Positions 45,060-53,893 of a stretch of 64,000 nt of DNA are shown here, piece by piece. The first letter of the stretch is position 1, and each line of letters begins with the position of its first letter. A model generated the notes under the pieces. It did not search any database, was not told the DNA's origin, and was given only the letters and a program-made list of their open reading frames with translations. The translations under genes and the position numbers were made by a program. The stretch is taken from assembly GCA_017861365.1 (NCBI GenBank), contig JAGFXR010000003.1, positions 62,001-126,000 of the forward strand. The letters are read 5' to 3'. The DNA is from Oscillospiraceae bacterium (GTDB lineage Bacteria; Bacillota; Clostridia; Oscillospirales; Oscillospiraceae).

Positions 45060-45941
45060 TTACCCCCTTACCCTTTTTTCCAGAATGCCCTCCGGCTTTA
45101 CCAGCAGGATCAAAATAAACAGCACAAAAATGAAAATCTGAGCCAGATTATCCCCCACCATGGCGCCGCCCAGCTTTTCAATGACTCCGATGATTACGCC
45201 CGACAGCATGGCCCCGGGGATGTTTCCCTTGCCGCCCATGGCGACGATGATAAACGCCTTAAAGCAGAAGGAGACGCCCACATAGGGATTGACGGAATAG
45301 AACGGAGTAAGCAGCGCGCCGGACAGCCCCACGATGCCCAGGCTGATGACAAACGCGACACAGTATACTAAATTGGCGTTGATGCTCATCAGCTGAGCGG
45401 TAATACGATCCTGAGAGGTAGCCCTCAAAGCGCGGCCCATTTCCGATTTTTGAATAAATACATACAGGCCCGCGCAGCACAGCGCCGCCAGCAGGAAGGA
45501 GATCAGCTTCGGCACCGACACCAGCATGTTGCCCAGCTCCAGCATGCCGCTGTATCTGGTTTCCACCGACTTGACCTCCGCGCCGAACAGCAGGTTAAAC
45601 AGAGCCTGCAGCGCCATGCTCATGCCGGCGGTAAACAAAAGAATATCGCGCCACGCGGCTTTTCCCCGGTTAATAAGTCTGTTGAAAATATATTTCTGAA
45701 GAATAAAGCCGACCACCCCCAGCACAAGGATATTGACCAGCGCCGTGAGATAAGGGTCAAACCCGGCAAATTTGGTCAGGTAATAGGAGATATACATGGA
45801 CACCATCAGCACCTCGCCGTGGGCCCAGTTCACCACCCCCATGACACCGTACGCCAGGCTCAGTCCCAGTCCGATGACCGCGTAAACGCCGCCGATCAGA
45901 ATTCCGTCTATCAGTGCCTGCGTCAGGATAGACACCGTCAT
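45060..45941 (-). CDS. livH: Branched-chain-type amino acid ABC transporter permease LivH
   Basis: 293 residues, about eight helices. Begins with the family pattern LIDGILIGGVYAVIGLGLSL and GVMGVVNWAHGEVLMVSMY; the coupling region reads MGGKGNIPGAMLSGVIIG. Between the binding-protein gene (93 bases) and livM. Confidence 0.92.
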   Translation of the reverse strand: MTVSILTQALIDGILIGGVYAVIGLGLSLAYGVMGVVNWAHGEVLMVSMYISYYLTKFAGFDPYLTALVNILVLGVVGFILQKYIFNRLINRGKAAWRDILLFTAGMSMALQALFNLLFGAEVKSVETRYSGMLELGNMLVSVPKLISFLLAALCCAGLYVFIQKSEMGRALRATSQDRITAQLMSINANLVYCVAFVISLGIVGLSGALLTPFYSVNPYVGVSFCFKAFIIVAMGGKGNIPGAMLSGVIIGVIEKLGGAMVGDNLAQIFIFVLFILILLVKPEGILEKRVRG

Positions 45942-46034
45942 GAATCATTCCCCCTCGGAAGATTGTTTCGCCGTATGGCAGCGCCCCGCTCGGGTCGGAA
46001 CGCGGGGTGCTGCCCCGGCATGTTCTAAGCTTCG

Positions 46035-47360
46035 TTAATATTGGATGGTATCCGCTCCGTCATTGTAGGACGTTGGGTAAACAATGGTCCATTTGCCATC
46101 TTGTACCTGCACCAGCACCATGCCGTCGGTCTCGCCCAGCTTGTCATTGTTGTTATAGCGGACACCGGTATCGCCGAAGACGGAATTTTGCTGCCCTTCG
46201 GTGGCGAAGTGGACTCCGTCATAGCCGGAAAACCACAGGGACCAATCTGATTTGTCCACGTCCATCTGGTAGAGGGCATCCGCCACCGCCTCGCGGTCGG
46301 CCGCACCGGCATCCTCAATGGCGTTGATGATGGTGGCCATTCCCAGCCATCCCCAGCAGGGCTCCATGGTCATTTCATATCCGTAGGTGGTGTTAAATTC
46401 CTCCGCCAGTGCGGTTGCCTCATCACCGGCGCCGCCGTAGGAGGGAATCCAGGGGGCGGAATAGAGCACGCCGTTGGCCGCGTCGCCACAGTTTTCGATG
46501 AACTCGGTGTCGCCGACACCGCCGCCCAGCCCCGCGACCTTGGCGGTGCAGCCGTACTCCGACATCTGCTTCACCAGAAGATTGGTGGCGGCGGAGAAGC
46601 AGGCTGTAATCACAAGATCCGTATCGGCGCTCTTGATCTTATTGACCAGCGTGGACATGTCTGTGGTGGACTCGGTAACCGCTTCGTCAACCACAACCTC
46701 GTAGCCCATCTTGGCGGCATTCTCGCGCCAGGTATTCACCGCAGCGGTGCCCCAATCGCCGGAATCGTAGACAATGGCAATTTTATCGGTGGGATTGTCG
46801 GAGCGAACCTGGTTGAGATACTGGATGATCAGCGTCCACATGTTGTCGCCGTCGGTGGAACCAGTATTAGTGCGGTAGACATATTTGTTTTCCGTGCTCA
46901 TGAAATTTTCCGCCGTTGAATTGACGATGATGTAAGGAACCTGATACTGGATCGCAAGGGGTACGGTTGCCGCCGCCACTGTGGAATTGTACGGCCCGAT
47001 GACGGCGACGACGCCTTCCTCCACCAGTTTTTCAAAGGCGGAAACGCCGGTCTCGGGGTCGCTGGCGGAGTCCTGCGTCACCAGCTCAATCTGCTTACCG
47101 CCCAGCGAGCTCAGGCCGCCGTTATTGTTGATGTAATTGACGCAGAATTCGATTCCGTCGAGCTGTACGCCGCCGTAGTAGGCCGTGGAGCCGGACAGCG
47201 GGAGCAGCACGCCCACCTTCACCGTGTCGCTGGAGTCCCCTCCTGACCCGCTTGCGGTGGAATCCGAGCCGGAGTCCGCGCTGTCTCCGCCGCAGGCCGA
47301 CAGCAGTGTGAGCATCATTGCCAGAGCCAGCAGAATGCTGAAAAATTTCTTCCCTCTCAT
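46035..47360 (-). CDS. livK: Branched-chain-type substrate-binding lipoprotein LivK
   Basis: 441 residues. Signal peptide with lipobox LLSAC, a Gly/Ser/Asp-rich tether, then a type I periplasmic-binding fold (KVGVLLPLSGSTAYYG, AVIGPYNSTVAAATVPLA). AAGGAAG before ATG 47360. Substrate may be any small amino acid or, given the adjacent dehydrogenase, a carnitine- or hydroxyacid-like compound; the family name alone does not decide. Confidence 0.9.
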   Translation of the reverse strand: MRGKKFFSILLALAMMLTLLSACGGDSADSGSDSTASGSGGDSSDTVKVGVLLPLSGSTAYYGGVQLDGIEFCVNYINNNGGLSSLGGKQIELVTQDSASDPETGVSAFEKLVEEGVVAVIGPYNSTVAAATVPLAIQYQVPYIIVNSTAENFMSTENKYVYRTNTGSTDGDNMWTLIIQYLNQVRSDNPTDKIAIVYDSGDWGTAAVNTWRENAAKMGYEVVVDEAVTESTTDMSTLVNKIKSADTDLVITACFSAATNLLVKQMSEYGCTAKVAGLGGGVGDTEFIENCGDAANGVLYSAPWIPSYGGAGDEATALAEEFNTTYGYEMTMEPCWGWLGMATIINAIEDAGAADREAVADALYQMDVDKSDWSLWFSGYDGVHFATEGQQNSVFGDTGVRYNNNDKLGETDGMVLVQVQDGKWTIVYPTSYNDGADTIQY

Positions 47361-47475
47361 GACTTGTTCTTCCTTTCCAATTGTTCGATTTGGATTGCGG
47401 CTGCCCCGTTGCAACCGTTTCTCAATATTCAGGGACACGCATCCTGTATGAATCGCCATCCGGCGTATTCATTCG

Positions 47476-48459
47476 TCATCGGCTCCTCTGGTGGAGCTTT
47501 TTGTGGAGCTTCAGAAGCTCAATGAGCATCCGGTCGCGGTACTCCATGATTTCAGCCGCATTGTTACCCTGTTCGGCAGGGCGATGGGCCATTTCGTCAT
47601 AAATCTGCGTCTGGGCGACCTCGCTCCATCGGTCGGGATAAGCCTCCCATTTTGCCATGTCCTTTAACCACAATTGTGCAGACGATCTGAAATGCTCGTC
47701 GGCTACCACGAAGCCGCCCTGGCTGCTGGCCAGCTCCATCAAAAGGTAAGGCCCCAGAAAGGCCCAGCGCAGGCCGGGACCGTAAGTAACCGCCTTATCA
47801 ATGTCCTCCACGGTGCACACACCGCGCATAATCAAATCCGCGCCCTCCCGGGACAGCGCCAGCTGCAGGCGGTTGGAGATAAAGCCGAGGCATTCCTTTT
47901 GCAAAATAATCGGTTCCTTGTGCAGGGACTGATAGAACTGATATGCCCACTGGAGGCATTCCTCCGAGGTTTGTTCACCCCGGGTCAGCTCCACCAGAGG
48001 AATCAGATGAGGTGGATTGTAGGGATGCGCGCCTACACAGCGTTCGGGGTAGCGGGTACCCCGGGCAATTTCGGTGATCAGCAGACCGGAGGTGGAGCTG
48101 GCAAAAATCGCGTCCGGCGGCGCGTACCGGTCAACCTGCTCCAAAATTTTGTGCTTCGCCTCATAATGCTCGGGCCCCGATTCCTGAATCAGTCGGACGT
48201 CCTTCAGTGCCTCCGCCAGATCAGTGGTGGGATGAAGCCGAGCAAAGCACCTGTCCGCGGTGTCCGGAAAGAGAATTTCCTGGGTCACCAAAAAATCCAG
48301 ATCATGCCGAACGTGCTCCATGGCGCGATCCACGCTGTCCTGGCTGATGTCATACAGCGCAACCTCGCAGCCCTCCAGTGCAAAATTCGTGGCCCAGCTG
48401 GCGCCGATGACCCCAACCCCCAGACATGCCACTCTTTGACCCTCCGCCGATTGCCTCAT
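47476..48459 (-). CDS. 3-hydroxyacyl-CoA/L-carnitine dehydrogenase family oxidoreductase
   Basis: 327 residues. NAD-binding fingerprint CLGVGVIGASWATNFALEG near residue 12, catalytic region SSTSGL with GAHPYNPPHLIPLVEL (His-Asn/Pro motif of the family), and LGFISNRLQLAL. Length and the lack of a second domain fit carnitine dehydrogenase or lambda-crystallin/gulonate dehydrogenase better than beta-oxidation enzymes. First gene after a sigma-54 promoter; the transporter genes follow 115 bases on and probably share the transcript, so they may import its substrate. Confidence 0.82.
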   Translation of the reverse strand: MRQSAEGQRVACLGVGVIGASWATNFALEGCEVALYDISQDSVDRAMEHVRHDLDFLVTQEILFPDTADRCFARLHPTTDLAEALKDVRLIQESGPEHYEAKHKILEQVDRYAPPDAIFASSTSGLLITEIARGTRYPERCVGAHPYNPPHLIPLVELTRGEQTSEECLQWAYQFYQSLHKEPIILQKECLGFISNRLQLALSREGADLIMRGVCTVEDIDKAVTYGPGLRWAFLGPYLLMELASSQGGFVVADEHFRSSAQLWLKDMAKWEAYPDRWSEVAQTQIYDEMAHRPAEQGNNAAEIMEYRDRMLIELLKLHKKLHQRSR

Positions 48460-48510
48460 TGCAAGCCCCTCCTTTATCTAATTGATGCGGGTTTGGTTGC
48501 TTTATTGCTA

Positions 48511-48528
48511 ATGCAACCCGTGTGCCAA
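48511..48528 (-). promoter_or_regulatory. Sigma-54 promoter of the dehydrogenase-liv operon
   Basis: Minus strand TTGGCACACGGGTTGCAT matches the consensus TGGCAC-N5-TTGCA exactly, with GG and GC ten bases apart. It sits about 50 bases before the dehydrogenase start. rpoN and an activator gene are in the same window. Confidence 0.88.
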
Positions 48529-48667
48529 TTTTTCTGTGTGCCGGTTTTTGCCCACGGGCGGGTGTACAGTGAGCTGGCGATCCTTTATGCCGCCTGTGTT
48601 TTTACCCATGCCGTGTTCCTTTATCTGCGTTACAATATTGTTTGCTGAAGAAAAATTCACATAATAT

Positions 48668-48684
48668 TAAGTTAAAAATGACTT
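48668..48684. promoter_or_regulatory. Upstream activator site 1
   Basis: TAAGTTAAAAATGACTT; its core AAGTTA-N4-TGACTT is a near palindrome and differs by one base from the two sites at 48767-48804. About 140 bases upstream of the sigma-54 promoter. Confidence 0.55.
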
Positions 48685-48766
48685 GCTATTTTTTCTTCTG
48701 AGATCATAAAACGACAGAATCCTTTTTCATTCCGCCTTTTTTGTTCCCGTCTGGTATGAAATAAAA

Positions 48767-48804
48767 TAAGTTATAAATGACTTAAAAAAGTCATTTATAA
48801 CTTA
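48767..48804. promoter_or_regulatory. Paired upstream activator sites 2 and 3
   Basis: TAAGTTATAAATGACTT, AAAA, then its exact reverse complement. The two palindromic cores start 20 bases apart, about two helical turns, 240-290 bases upstream of the sigma-54 promoter and just past the activator gene stop. They could also act as a terminator stem for that gene, though no U-run follows. Confidence 0.6.
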
Positions 48805-48824
48805 ACGTGATTTCAGTGTGAATT

Positions 48825-50213
48825 TTATGTAGGTGTGCCTGTTTCAATGCCCAGCCGTTTCGCCTTGCGTATCAGAGTGGATTGGCTGGTGCCCAGAGCG
48901 GCCGCCGCCTTATAGGTGCTGCCACAGCGCAGCAGGGCGGATTCAATCAGGCGGTATTCCACCTGCTCCGTCGCCTCCCGGAGGGAAACCGGAGCTTCGG
49001 ACAGCAGATCCTGATCTCCCTTCCAGTTGAGAAAGCGCTGGACGGCGGCGGCGGTGATTTCCCGCTGGGAGCCTAAAACAGTCAGACGTTCCACCAGATT
49101 GCGCAGCTCGCGGATATTGCCCGGCCAATCATACTCCTGCAATACCTGGAGGGCGCCCCGGGAAAATATCTTGCTCCGTTTATATTTTTGATTAAATTGC
49201 TGCAAAAAGTTTTTTGCCAATAGCGAGATATCCTCCCCTCTGGATCGCAGCGAAGGCAGATAGAGTGGGATTACATTCAAACGGTAATATAAGTCCTCCC
49301 GGAACCGCTTCTGGTTTACCAGCTCTTGTAGATTCTGATTGGTGGCGGCCAGCACCCGGACGTCAATGGGAATTGCGGTGACGCCGCCCACGCGCGTAAT
49401 CACGCGTTCCTGAATGGCGCGCAGGAGCTTTGGTTGCAGGGGCAGGGGAAATTCCCCGATTTCGTCCAGTAAAACGGTTCCGTGGTTGGCGGTTTCCAGC
49501 AATCCTGTTTTTCCGCCCTTGGTGGCGCCGGTAAAAGCGCCGTCCACGTAGCCGAACAGCTCCGCCTCCACCAGATTTTCCGGAATGGCCGCGCAATTGA
49601 CCTTGACAAACGGCTGGTCGGCCCGGCCGCCTCTGCGTTGAATTTCGTTTGCAACCACCTCTTTTCCGACGCCTGTGGCTCCTGTGATCAGCACGGTGGC
49701 ATCGGTCTGGGCCACCTCGCCGATGAGCATACGGATTCGCTCCATTTCGGGAGAGGTCCCCAGCATGGTACTTTCGGTTTCCGCGGAGCCGCCGGAGGGA
49801 AGCCGCTGCCCTTCGGCAAGTGCGTCGTAGTCGGGAATAACAGTCAGATCGCGCACCAGCGTAACCACCAGCTTGATGTTGCCGCCGTCGTCAAAAACCG
49901 GCGTCCCCGTGCAGATCAGACGTCCCTCCTCAAAAAAGTCGGAAATCTGAATTCCCTCCTTCAGAACCCTGAGGGAGACCGCCTGCTCGTATTCCTTTTC
50001 CCGCATGGTCCAATCCGTTCCGCTGTCCTGAAGACATTGGACGGAAAAGTAATATTCCCGCAGAACGTCGGTAATATATCGTCCGATCAGCCGTTCCGCA
50101 GGAATATTGATATGGCGTATCCAGGTGCGGTTTGCGGCGAGAATAAACCCCTCCCGGTCTACAATATAAATGCCGTCACCGATGGTATCAATAATCTCCT
50201 GCACCTCGTTCAT
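48825..50213 (-). CDS. Sigma-54-dependent activator (PAS-AAA+-Fis HTH)
   Basis: 462 residues. N-terminal PAS domain (about 5-120), AAA+ domain with Walker A GATGVGKEV, the sigma-54 contact loop GAFTGATKGG, Walker B GTVLLDEIGEF and YYRLNVIPLYLPSLRSR in two parts; C-terminal Fis-type HTH AAAALGTSQSTLIRKAKRLG. It needs RpoN-RNA polymerase and binds upstream sites; the adjacent sigma-54 promoter is the obvious target. No receiver domain, so the PAS likely senses a small molecule. GGAGG ten bases before ATG 50213. Confidence 0.93.
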   Translation of the reverse strand: MNEVQEIIDTIGDGIYIVDREGFILAANRTWIRHINIPAERLIGRYITDVLREYYFSVQCLQDSGTDWTMREKEYEQAVSLRVLKEGIQISDFFEEGRLICTGTPVFDDGGNIKLVVTLVRDLTVIPDYDALAEGQRLPSGGSAETESTMLGTSPEMERIRMLIGEVAQTDATVLITGATGVGKEVVANEIQRRGGRADQPFVKVNCAAIPENLVEAELFGYVDGAFTGATKGGKTGLLETANHGTVLLDEIGEFPLPLQPKLLRAIQERVITRVGGVTAIPIDVRVLAATNQNLQELVNQKRFREDLYYRLNVIPLYLPSLRSRGEDISLLAKNFLQQFNQKYKRSKIFSRGALQVLQEYDWPGNIRELRNLVERLTVLGSQREITAAAVQRFLNWKGDQDLLSEAPVSLREATEQVEYRLIESALLRCGSTYKAAAALGTSQSTLIRKAKRLGIETGTPT

Positions 50214-50307
50214 GGCAATCATTCCTCCGCCTGCACATGATTTGATTCAGCAGACTTATTATAGCTTAAATCATATAAAGGGGCAATATCTGAATTGGCG
50301 CAGGAGG

Positions 50308-50344
50308 CAAAAAACGGGCGGCTTCACTGATTGAAGCCGCCCGT
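50308..50344 (-). terminator. Terminator of the alarmone synthetase gene
   Basis: ACGGGCGGCTTCA (50314-50326) pairs with 50332-50344; on the minus strand TTTTTTGCC follows. It lies about 100 bases past the stop. Confidence 0.7.
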
Positions 50345-50447
50345 CTTAGACGCGTTTATCACGTTGAGAGGACGGTTGAACTGCGTTCTCCGTCCTTATG
50401 CGCTTTCTTTGCTGTGTGTGCGCTCCGAGTCAATCGGAGTGCGCAAG

Positions 50448-51083
50448 TCAATTGTGATGAAATGGGACACGCAGATACAGCCGGTTCATCTTTTCCTCAA
50501 TGTTGTTGAGCAATTCGGCATATTCCCGGAGTTCATCGACGACCGTGTCGGGGTTGTCCAGCTGTGCCTTATACCGAATTTGATGCTCCATACCTGCCCA
50601 GGTGTCCATGGTAAGCGTCCGGAGCTGAATTTCCACGGGATAATAATCTGTTCCTATGTTGTGAATCGGAACGACGGCTATCATATGATAACTGCGGTAT
50701 CCATTGGGTTTAGGCGTTTTGATATAATTTTTTTCGGTTGGAAATTCTAAATCATGCATATTGTGAAGCGCATCGATCACCGTGTAAATATCTTTTGTAT
50801 AATAGCAAATGATTCTGATTCCCGCGATGTCCGTCAAGAAATTTTTCGCATTCTCAAAGTTGGGCTCATATCCGCGCCGTTCTAATTTTCCATAGATACT
50901 TTTCATGGTTTTGACTCTTGTTTGAATATAATGGATCGGATTATGTTGAAATTCGTTACTAAAATCGTTTTTCAGCGTATCCATTCTAAGATTGATTTCA
51001 CGTATCCCTGCCTGATATGGTTGGATAAAACGATCATAGTCGTTCAACGTTGCGATCATGTCTACAGCGGTGTTTGGTGTCAT
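50448..51083 (-). CDS. Small alarmone synthetase (RelA/SpoT domain)
   Basis: 211 residues. Single-domain (p)ppGpp synthetase of the YjbM/RelQ type; no hydrolase or regulatory domains. Motifs: DIAGIRIICYY, KPNGYRSYHM (substrate-binding tyrosine) and EIQLRTLTMDTWAGMEHQI (catalytic Glu). GGAGG before ATG 51083 sets the start over an upstream in-frame codon. Lower GC than most neighbours. Stands alone, so probably responds to stress through its own transcription. Confidence 0.92.
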   Translation of the reverse strand: MTPNTAVDMIATLNDYDRFIQPYQAGIREINLRMDTLKNDFSNEFQHNPIHYIQTRVKTMKSIYGKLERRGYEPNFENAKNFLTDIAGIRIICYYTKDIYTVIDALHNMHDLEFPTEKNYIKTPKPNGYRSYHMIAVVPIHNIGTDYYPVEIQLRTLTMDTWAGMEHQIRYKAQLDNPDTVVDELREYAELLNNIEEKMNRLYLRVPFHHN

Positions 51084-51290
51084 TCTTACCTCCAAAAATA
51101 CAAGCACTCCGTACATGTTAATAGTATCACACCGATATATTTTTTATCTTGAAGAATTGAAAACGATCTGGAAATAATTCGTGAATTTTTTATAAATAAT
51201 AACATCTGCCATCAATGTTGACTATGTTACCACAGATCAGATAGCGGAACAAAGGTTTATTGACACGGCGGACCGTAATCAATGAGGAGA

Positions 51291-51318
51291 TTGATTTTTG
51301 TGGTAATGATGGTATAAT
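51291..51318 (+). promoter_or_regulatory. Sigma-A promoter of the AT-rich HAD gene
   Basis: TTGATT (51291-51296), 16-base spacer, TATAAT (51313-51318), 55 bases before the GTG start. Confidence 0.6.
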
Positions 51319-51372
51319 TAAGTGATCTGAGCAATGATTAAAAAATTTGAGACATAATGAGGATGAAGCAGA

Positions 51373-51996
51373 GTGGCTTATCAATATATCATATTTGACT
51401 TTGACGGTACAATCGTCGATTCTGTATCGGTACAGAATGAGATATTAAAGGAACTGGCAATGAAGCACCATTTCAACAACATGGATGTCAAAGCCTTTAG
51501 ACGCAGGGACAGCCTAACGTTTCGAAAAAAAGCCCAAATGCTTTCTTTTGTGATTCAAATTCAGGCTGAATACAAATCACTGTACAACGAGCTTCTGTTT
51601 AAAGTAAAACCGTTTGAGGGATTATTATCGTTACTATCCTCGTTGCAGGCCAGCGGATATGACCTTGCGATTATCTCATCCAATGCAGCCGAAAATATAG
51701 CGAAATTTCTGCATCTAAATGATGCAGCCCTTGACATTCCCATTATCTCTTCTAAAGGATTGTCAGGTAAACATAAAGCGCTCACTGAGTTTACGAGACG
51801 GTATCACTGTCATTCCTCTGATATTTTATATATTGGCGATGAAATCAGAGATATTAAGGCATGTAATAAAAGCAAGGTGGATATTGCCTTTGTCAGATGG
51901 GGATTAGATGCAGATAAAGACTTAACTTCTTACAATATAAAATTTGTTGCATCGTCCGTATTGGAATTGCGGCAATTTTTAATTCCGGAGCCTTAA
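51373..51996 (+). CDS. HAD-superfamily phosphatase, AT-rich
   Basis: 207 residues. Motif I FDFDGTIVDS, motif II IISSNAAEN, lysine in SGKHKAL and motif IV YIGDEIRDIKAC identify a phosphoglycolate-phosphatase-like HAD enzyme. Starts at GTG with AGGATGAAG upstream. GC is visibly lower and codon use more AT-rich than in the surrounding metabolic genes, suggesting acquisition from elsewhere. Substrate unknown. Confidence 0.87.
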   Translation: MAYQYIIFDFDGTIVDSVSVQNEILKELAMKHHFNNMDVKAFRRRDSLTFRKKAQMLSFVIQIQAEYKSLYNELLFKVKPFEGLLSLLSSLQASGYDLAIISSNAAENIAKFLHLNDAALDIPIISSKGLSGKHKALTEFTRRYHCHSSDILYIGDEIRDIKACNKSKVDIAFVRWGLDADKDLTSYNIKFVASSVLELRQFLIPEP

Positions 51997-52123
51997 TTTT
52001 TTCATCATCATAGCGTTTGGAAGACGAAATCTTGCTCCATGGAATACGGGAGGGAAGTTATGGGGCATCAAATGAAAAATTCACAGAAGAGTAACAAAAT
52101 ATCCATTTCTTTTTTACATAGAT

Positions 52124-52260
52124 ATGGTAATATAACCATATGAGGCACCTAAAAGGAGCTTCCTGCATCCGTGCCGCGGCGGAAAAACGCGGACAAAAAA
52201 TAATGTGAGGTATTTCCTCATTGTTAAGCCCTCCTCGGTTAAAACCTTGGAGGGCTTTTT
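52124..52260 (+). ncRNA. Candidate structured RNA with its own terminator
   Basis: A dyad ATATGG-N8-CCATAT (52124-52143) overlaps a TAATAT -10-like box. Then come a stem GGCAC/GTGCC (52144-52148 with 52171-52175) enclosing AGGAGCTTCCT, a stem TGAGG/CCTCA (52206-52210 with 52216-52220), and a terminator AAGCCCTCC/GGAGGGCTT (52226-52234 with 52249-52257) followed by TTTTT. No ORF of size is present. Could be a small RNA or a leader left without its gene. Confidence 0.4.
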
Positions 52261-52368
52261 AAATTTAATTCTTTTGTAACATACTAAACATACTTACTTA
52301 ATAAGTGTTTGATAATATAGACCTTGCAAGAAACAGCTTCTTTTCATTTAAATCCTCCAATCATAGTG

Positions 52369-52407
52369 AAAACCACCCGGACGTTTGGAGCACGTCTGGG
52401 TGGTTTT
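52369..52407. terminator. Terminator-like hairpin
   Basis: AAAACCACCCGGACGT (52369-52384) pairs with 52392-52407 with one G-U; A-run before and T-run after make it usable in both directions. No gene on the plus strand immediately upstream needs it, which supports a short transcript nearby. Confidence 0.6.
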
Positions 52408-52488
52408 TACATTTACAACGCAAAGAGTAAAGGCGTATTTAAAATCAATTCCAATAAAAATTTTATACAGTCGGAGAGCTTGATGAAA

Positions 52489-52540
52489 CTGCCCCTGGAA
52501 GTTAGTTCAGTATATCATACTGTCTAACTTTCGGGGGCAG
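52489..52540. repeat. Imperfect palindrome resembling paired IS3-family ends
   Basis: Arms CTGCCCC-TGGAAGTTAG-TTCAGTAT and its near complement meet at a short centre. The right arm read inward, GCCCCCGAAAGTTAGACAGT, resembles terminal repeats of IS150-type elements (ACCCCxAAAAGTTAGACAGT). It may be a fused remnant of two ends or a miniature element. Confidence 0.4.
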
Positions 52541-52590
52541 CTGAAGGTAATCAAGTCTGTTGTTTGGATTGTTAATCACTAGGAAGCTGT

Positions 52591-53685
52591 TTACGATTGA
52601 TTCACCCGCACAATGCAGGTCAGAGTTTTTCCGTCCTCCAGCGTTGCCGTTACCTTGCAGGTTCCATTTGCAACGGCGCTGACGGTTCCGCTGGAGGAAA
52701 CCTTGGCCACGGAGGTGTTACTGGACGACCAAGTGACGCTACCGGTGTAGTCGGTGACCTTCAGCTGATATGTTTCAGTCAGGGAGAGTAATGTAAAATC
52801 CGTCTTGTTCAGGGCGCTGTTGGCACTGCTGGCCACCGAACTGTTCGCAGAAGACGAGGAACCGGTGAAGCTGCAACGCACCACACAGGATTGAGTGGCG
52901 CCGTTATCCAGCATAGCGGTGATGGTGGTGCTTCCCTTGCCCACCGCGGTAACTTTGCCGCTGGAGCTGACGGTGGCCACAGAGGTGTTTTCGCTTTCCC
53001 ATGTGACGGTGCCGCTGCTGCCGGAGGGGGTCAGAGTTGCTTTGAGGGTACAGGTTTCACCGGCGGAGAACAGGGTGAAGTCGTCCTTGCTCAAGGTCAG
53101 GTTGGTTGCCGTGGATGACGCGGCGGTGGTGCCGGTCTTGCTGGTTGACTGGGTGGTTTCGGCCTTTGTCTCGGAGGAACTTGCGGAGGTATCCGAGCTG
53201 TTTAAAGAGGAAGTCTCGGTATCGGAGTCCTGATCTTCCGTCTGTGTATCCGTGTCCGTGCTGCTGCCGCTCTGCTGGATATCCTTGCTGCCGGACGCAG
53301 CAGACGTGTCGATGTCGTCAATATCGGTTTCCGTTGTGCCGGAAGACTCCACCGACGTTTCCCCGGAATTGGATGTCATATTCATCAGTGGTCGTATAAT
53401 AGAAAGCACTAGAAGGACAATGGTAATTAAAAGTCCCACGGCGACGATCGAACCTATAATACGCAAAATCTGCCGTCTGCCCCGGATCGGGTGCTCTCTG
53501 GTCAGCCGCCGACCTCCGTAGGAATTGGATGCATCGTCAAAGTCGTCCTCGAAATCATCACGATAATCGGGTTCTTCGTCAACGATACCGGTATTGTTGC
53601 AGAACGGGCAGCGGCGATAAGTGGAGGAATAATCCTCCCCACAGAATTCACAGTGCACCAATTCATTAATCCTATGCTTTGCCAT
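52591..53685 (-). CDS. Zinc-ribbon membrane protein with two Big2 immunoglobulin-like repeats
   Basis: About 364 residues. N-terminal zinc ribbon (CEFCGEDYSSTYRRCPFC), acidic/basic linker, one membrane helix (IIGSIVAVGLLITIVLLVLS), a Ser/Thr/Asp-rich stalk of about 90 residues, then two Big2 domains marked by VTWESENTSVATVSSSGKVT and VTWSSSNTSVAKVSSSGTVS. So a cytoplasmic zinc ribbon joined to extracellular Ig-like repeats. The start is uncertain: ATG 53685 has AAAGGA thirteen bases upstream. Divergent from the AAA+ gene; they may share control. Confidence 0.75.
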   Translation of the reverse strand: MAKHRINELVHCEFCGEDYSSTYRRCPFCNNTGIVDEEPDYRDDFEDDFDDASNSYGGRRLTREHPIRGRRQILRIIGSIVAVGLLITIVLLVLSIIRPLMNMTSNSGETSVESSGTTETDIDDIDTSAASGSKDIQQSGSSTDTDTQTEDQDSDTETSSLNSSDTSASSSETKAETTQSTSKTGTTAASSTATNLTLSKDDFTLFSAGETCTLKATLTPSGSSGTVTWESENTSVATVSSSGKVTAVGKGSTTITAMLDNGATQSCVVRCSFTGSSSSANSSVASSANSALNKTDFTLLSLTETYQLKVTDYTGSVTWSSSNTSVAKVSSSGTVSAVANGTCKVTATLEDGKTLTCIVRVNQS

Positions 53686-53785
53686 AGCGCTGCAATCAGT
53701 CCTTTCAGGATTCGCTATCATTTTACGCTTGTCCAATTCTATACCACCCTATACTACACGTTTCCGGCTCCTGCGTCAAGAGTTC

Positions 53786-53814
53786 TTGACCCGCTCCCCG
53801 GTTTGTTCTATAAT
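53786..53814 (+). promoter_or_regulatory. Sigma-A promoter of the AAA+ gene
   Basis: TTGACC (53786-53791), 17-base spacer, TATAAT (53809-53814), 80 bases before the start codon. Confidence 0.7.
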
Positions 53815-53893
53815 GAACGCAATGCAACATGAGTTTAGGTTGATCCGCGCGGCAGTCCGGCGTGTGATCCCTTCCAAAATAAGGAGTTTGAAG

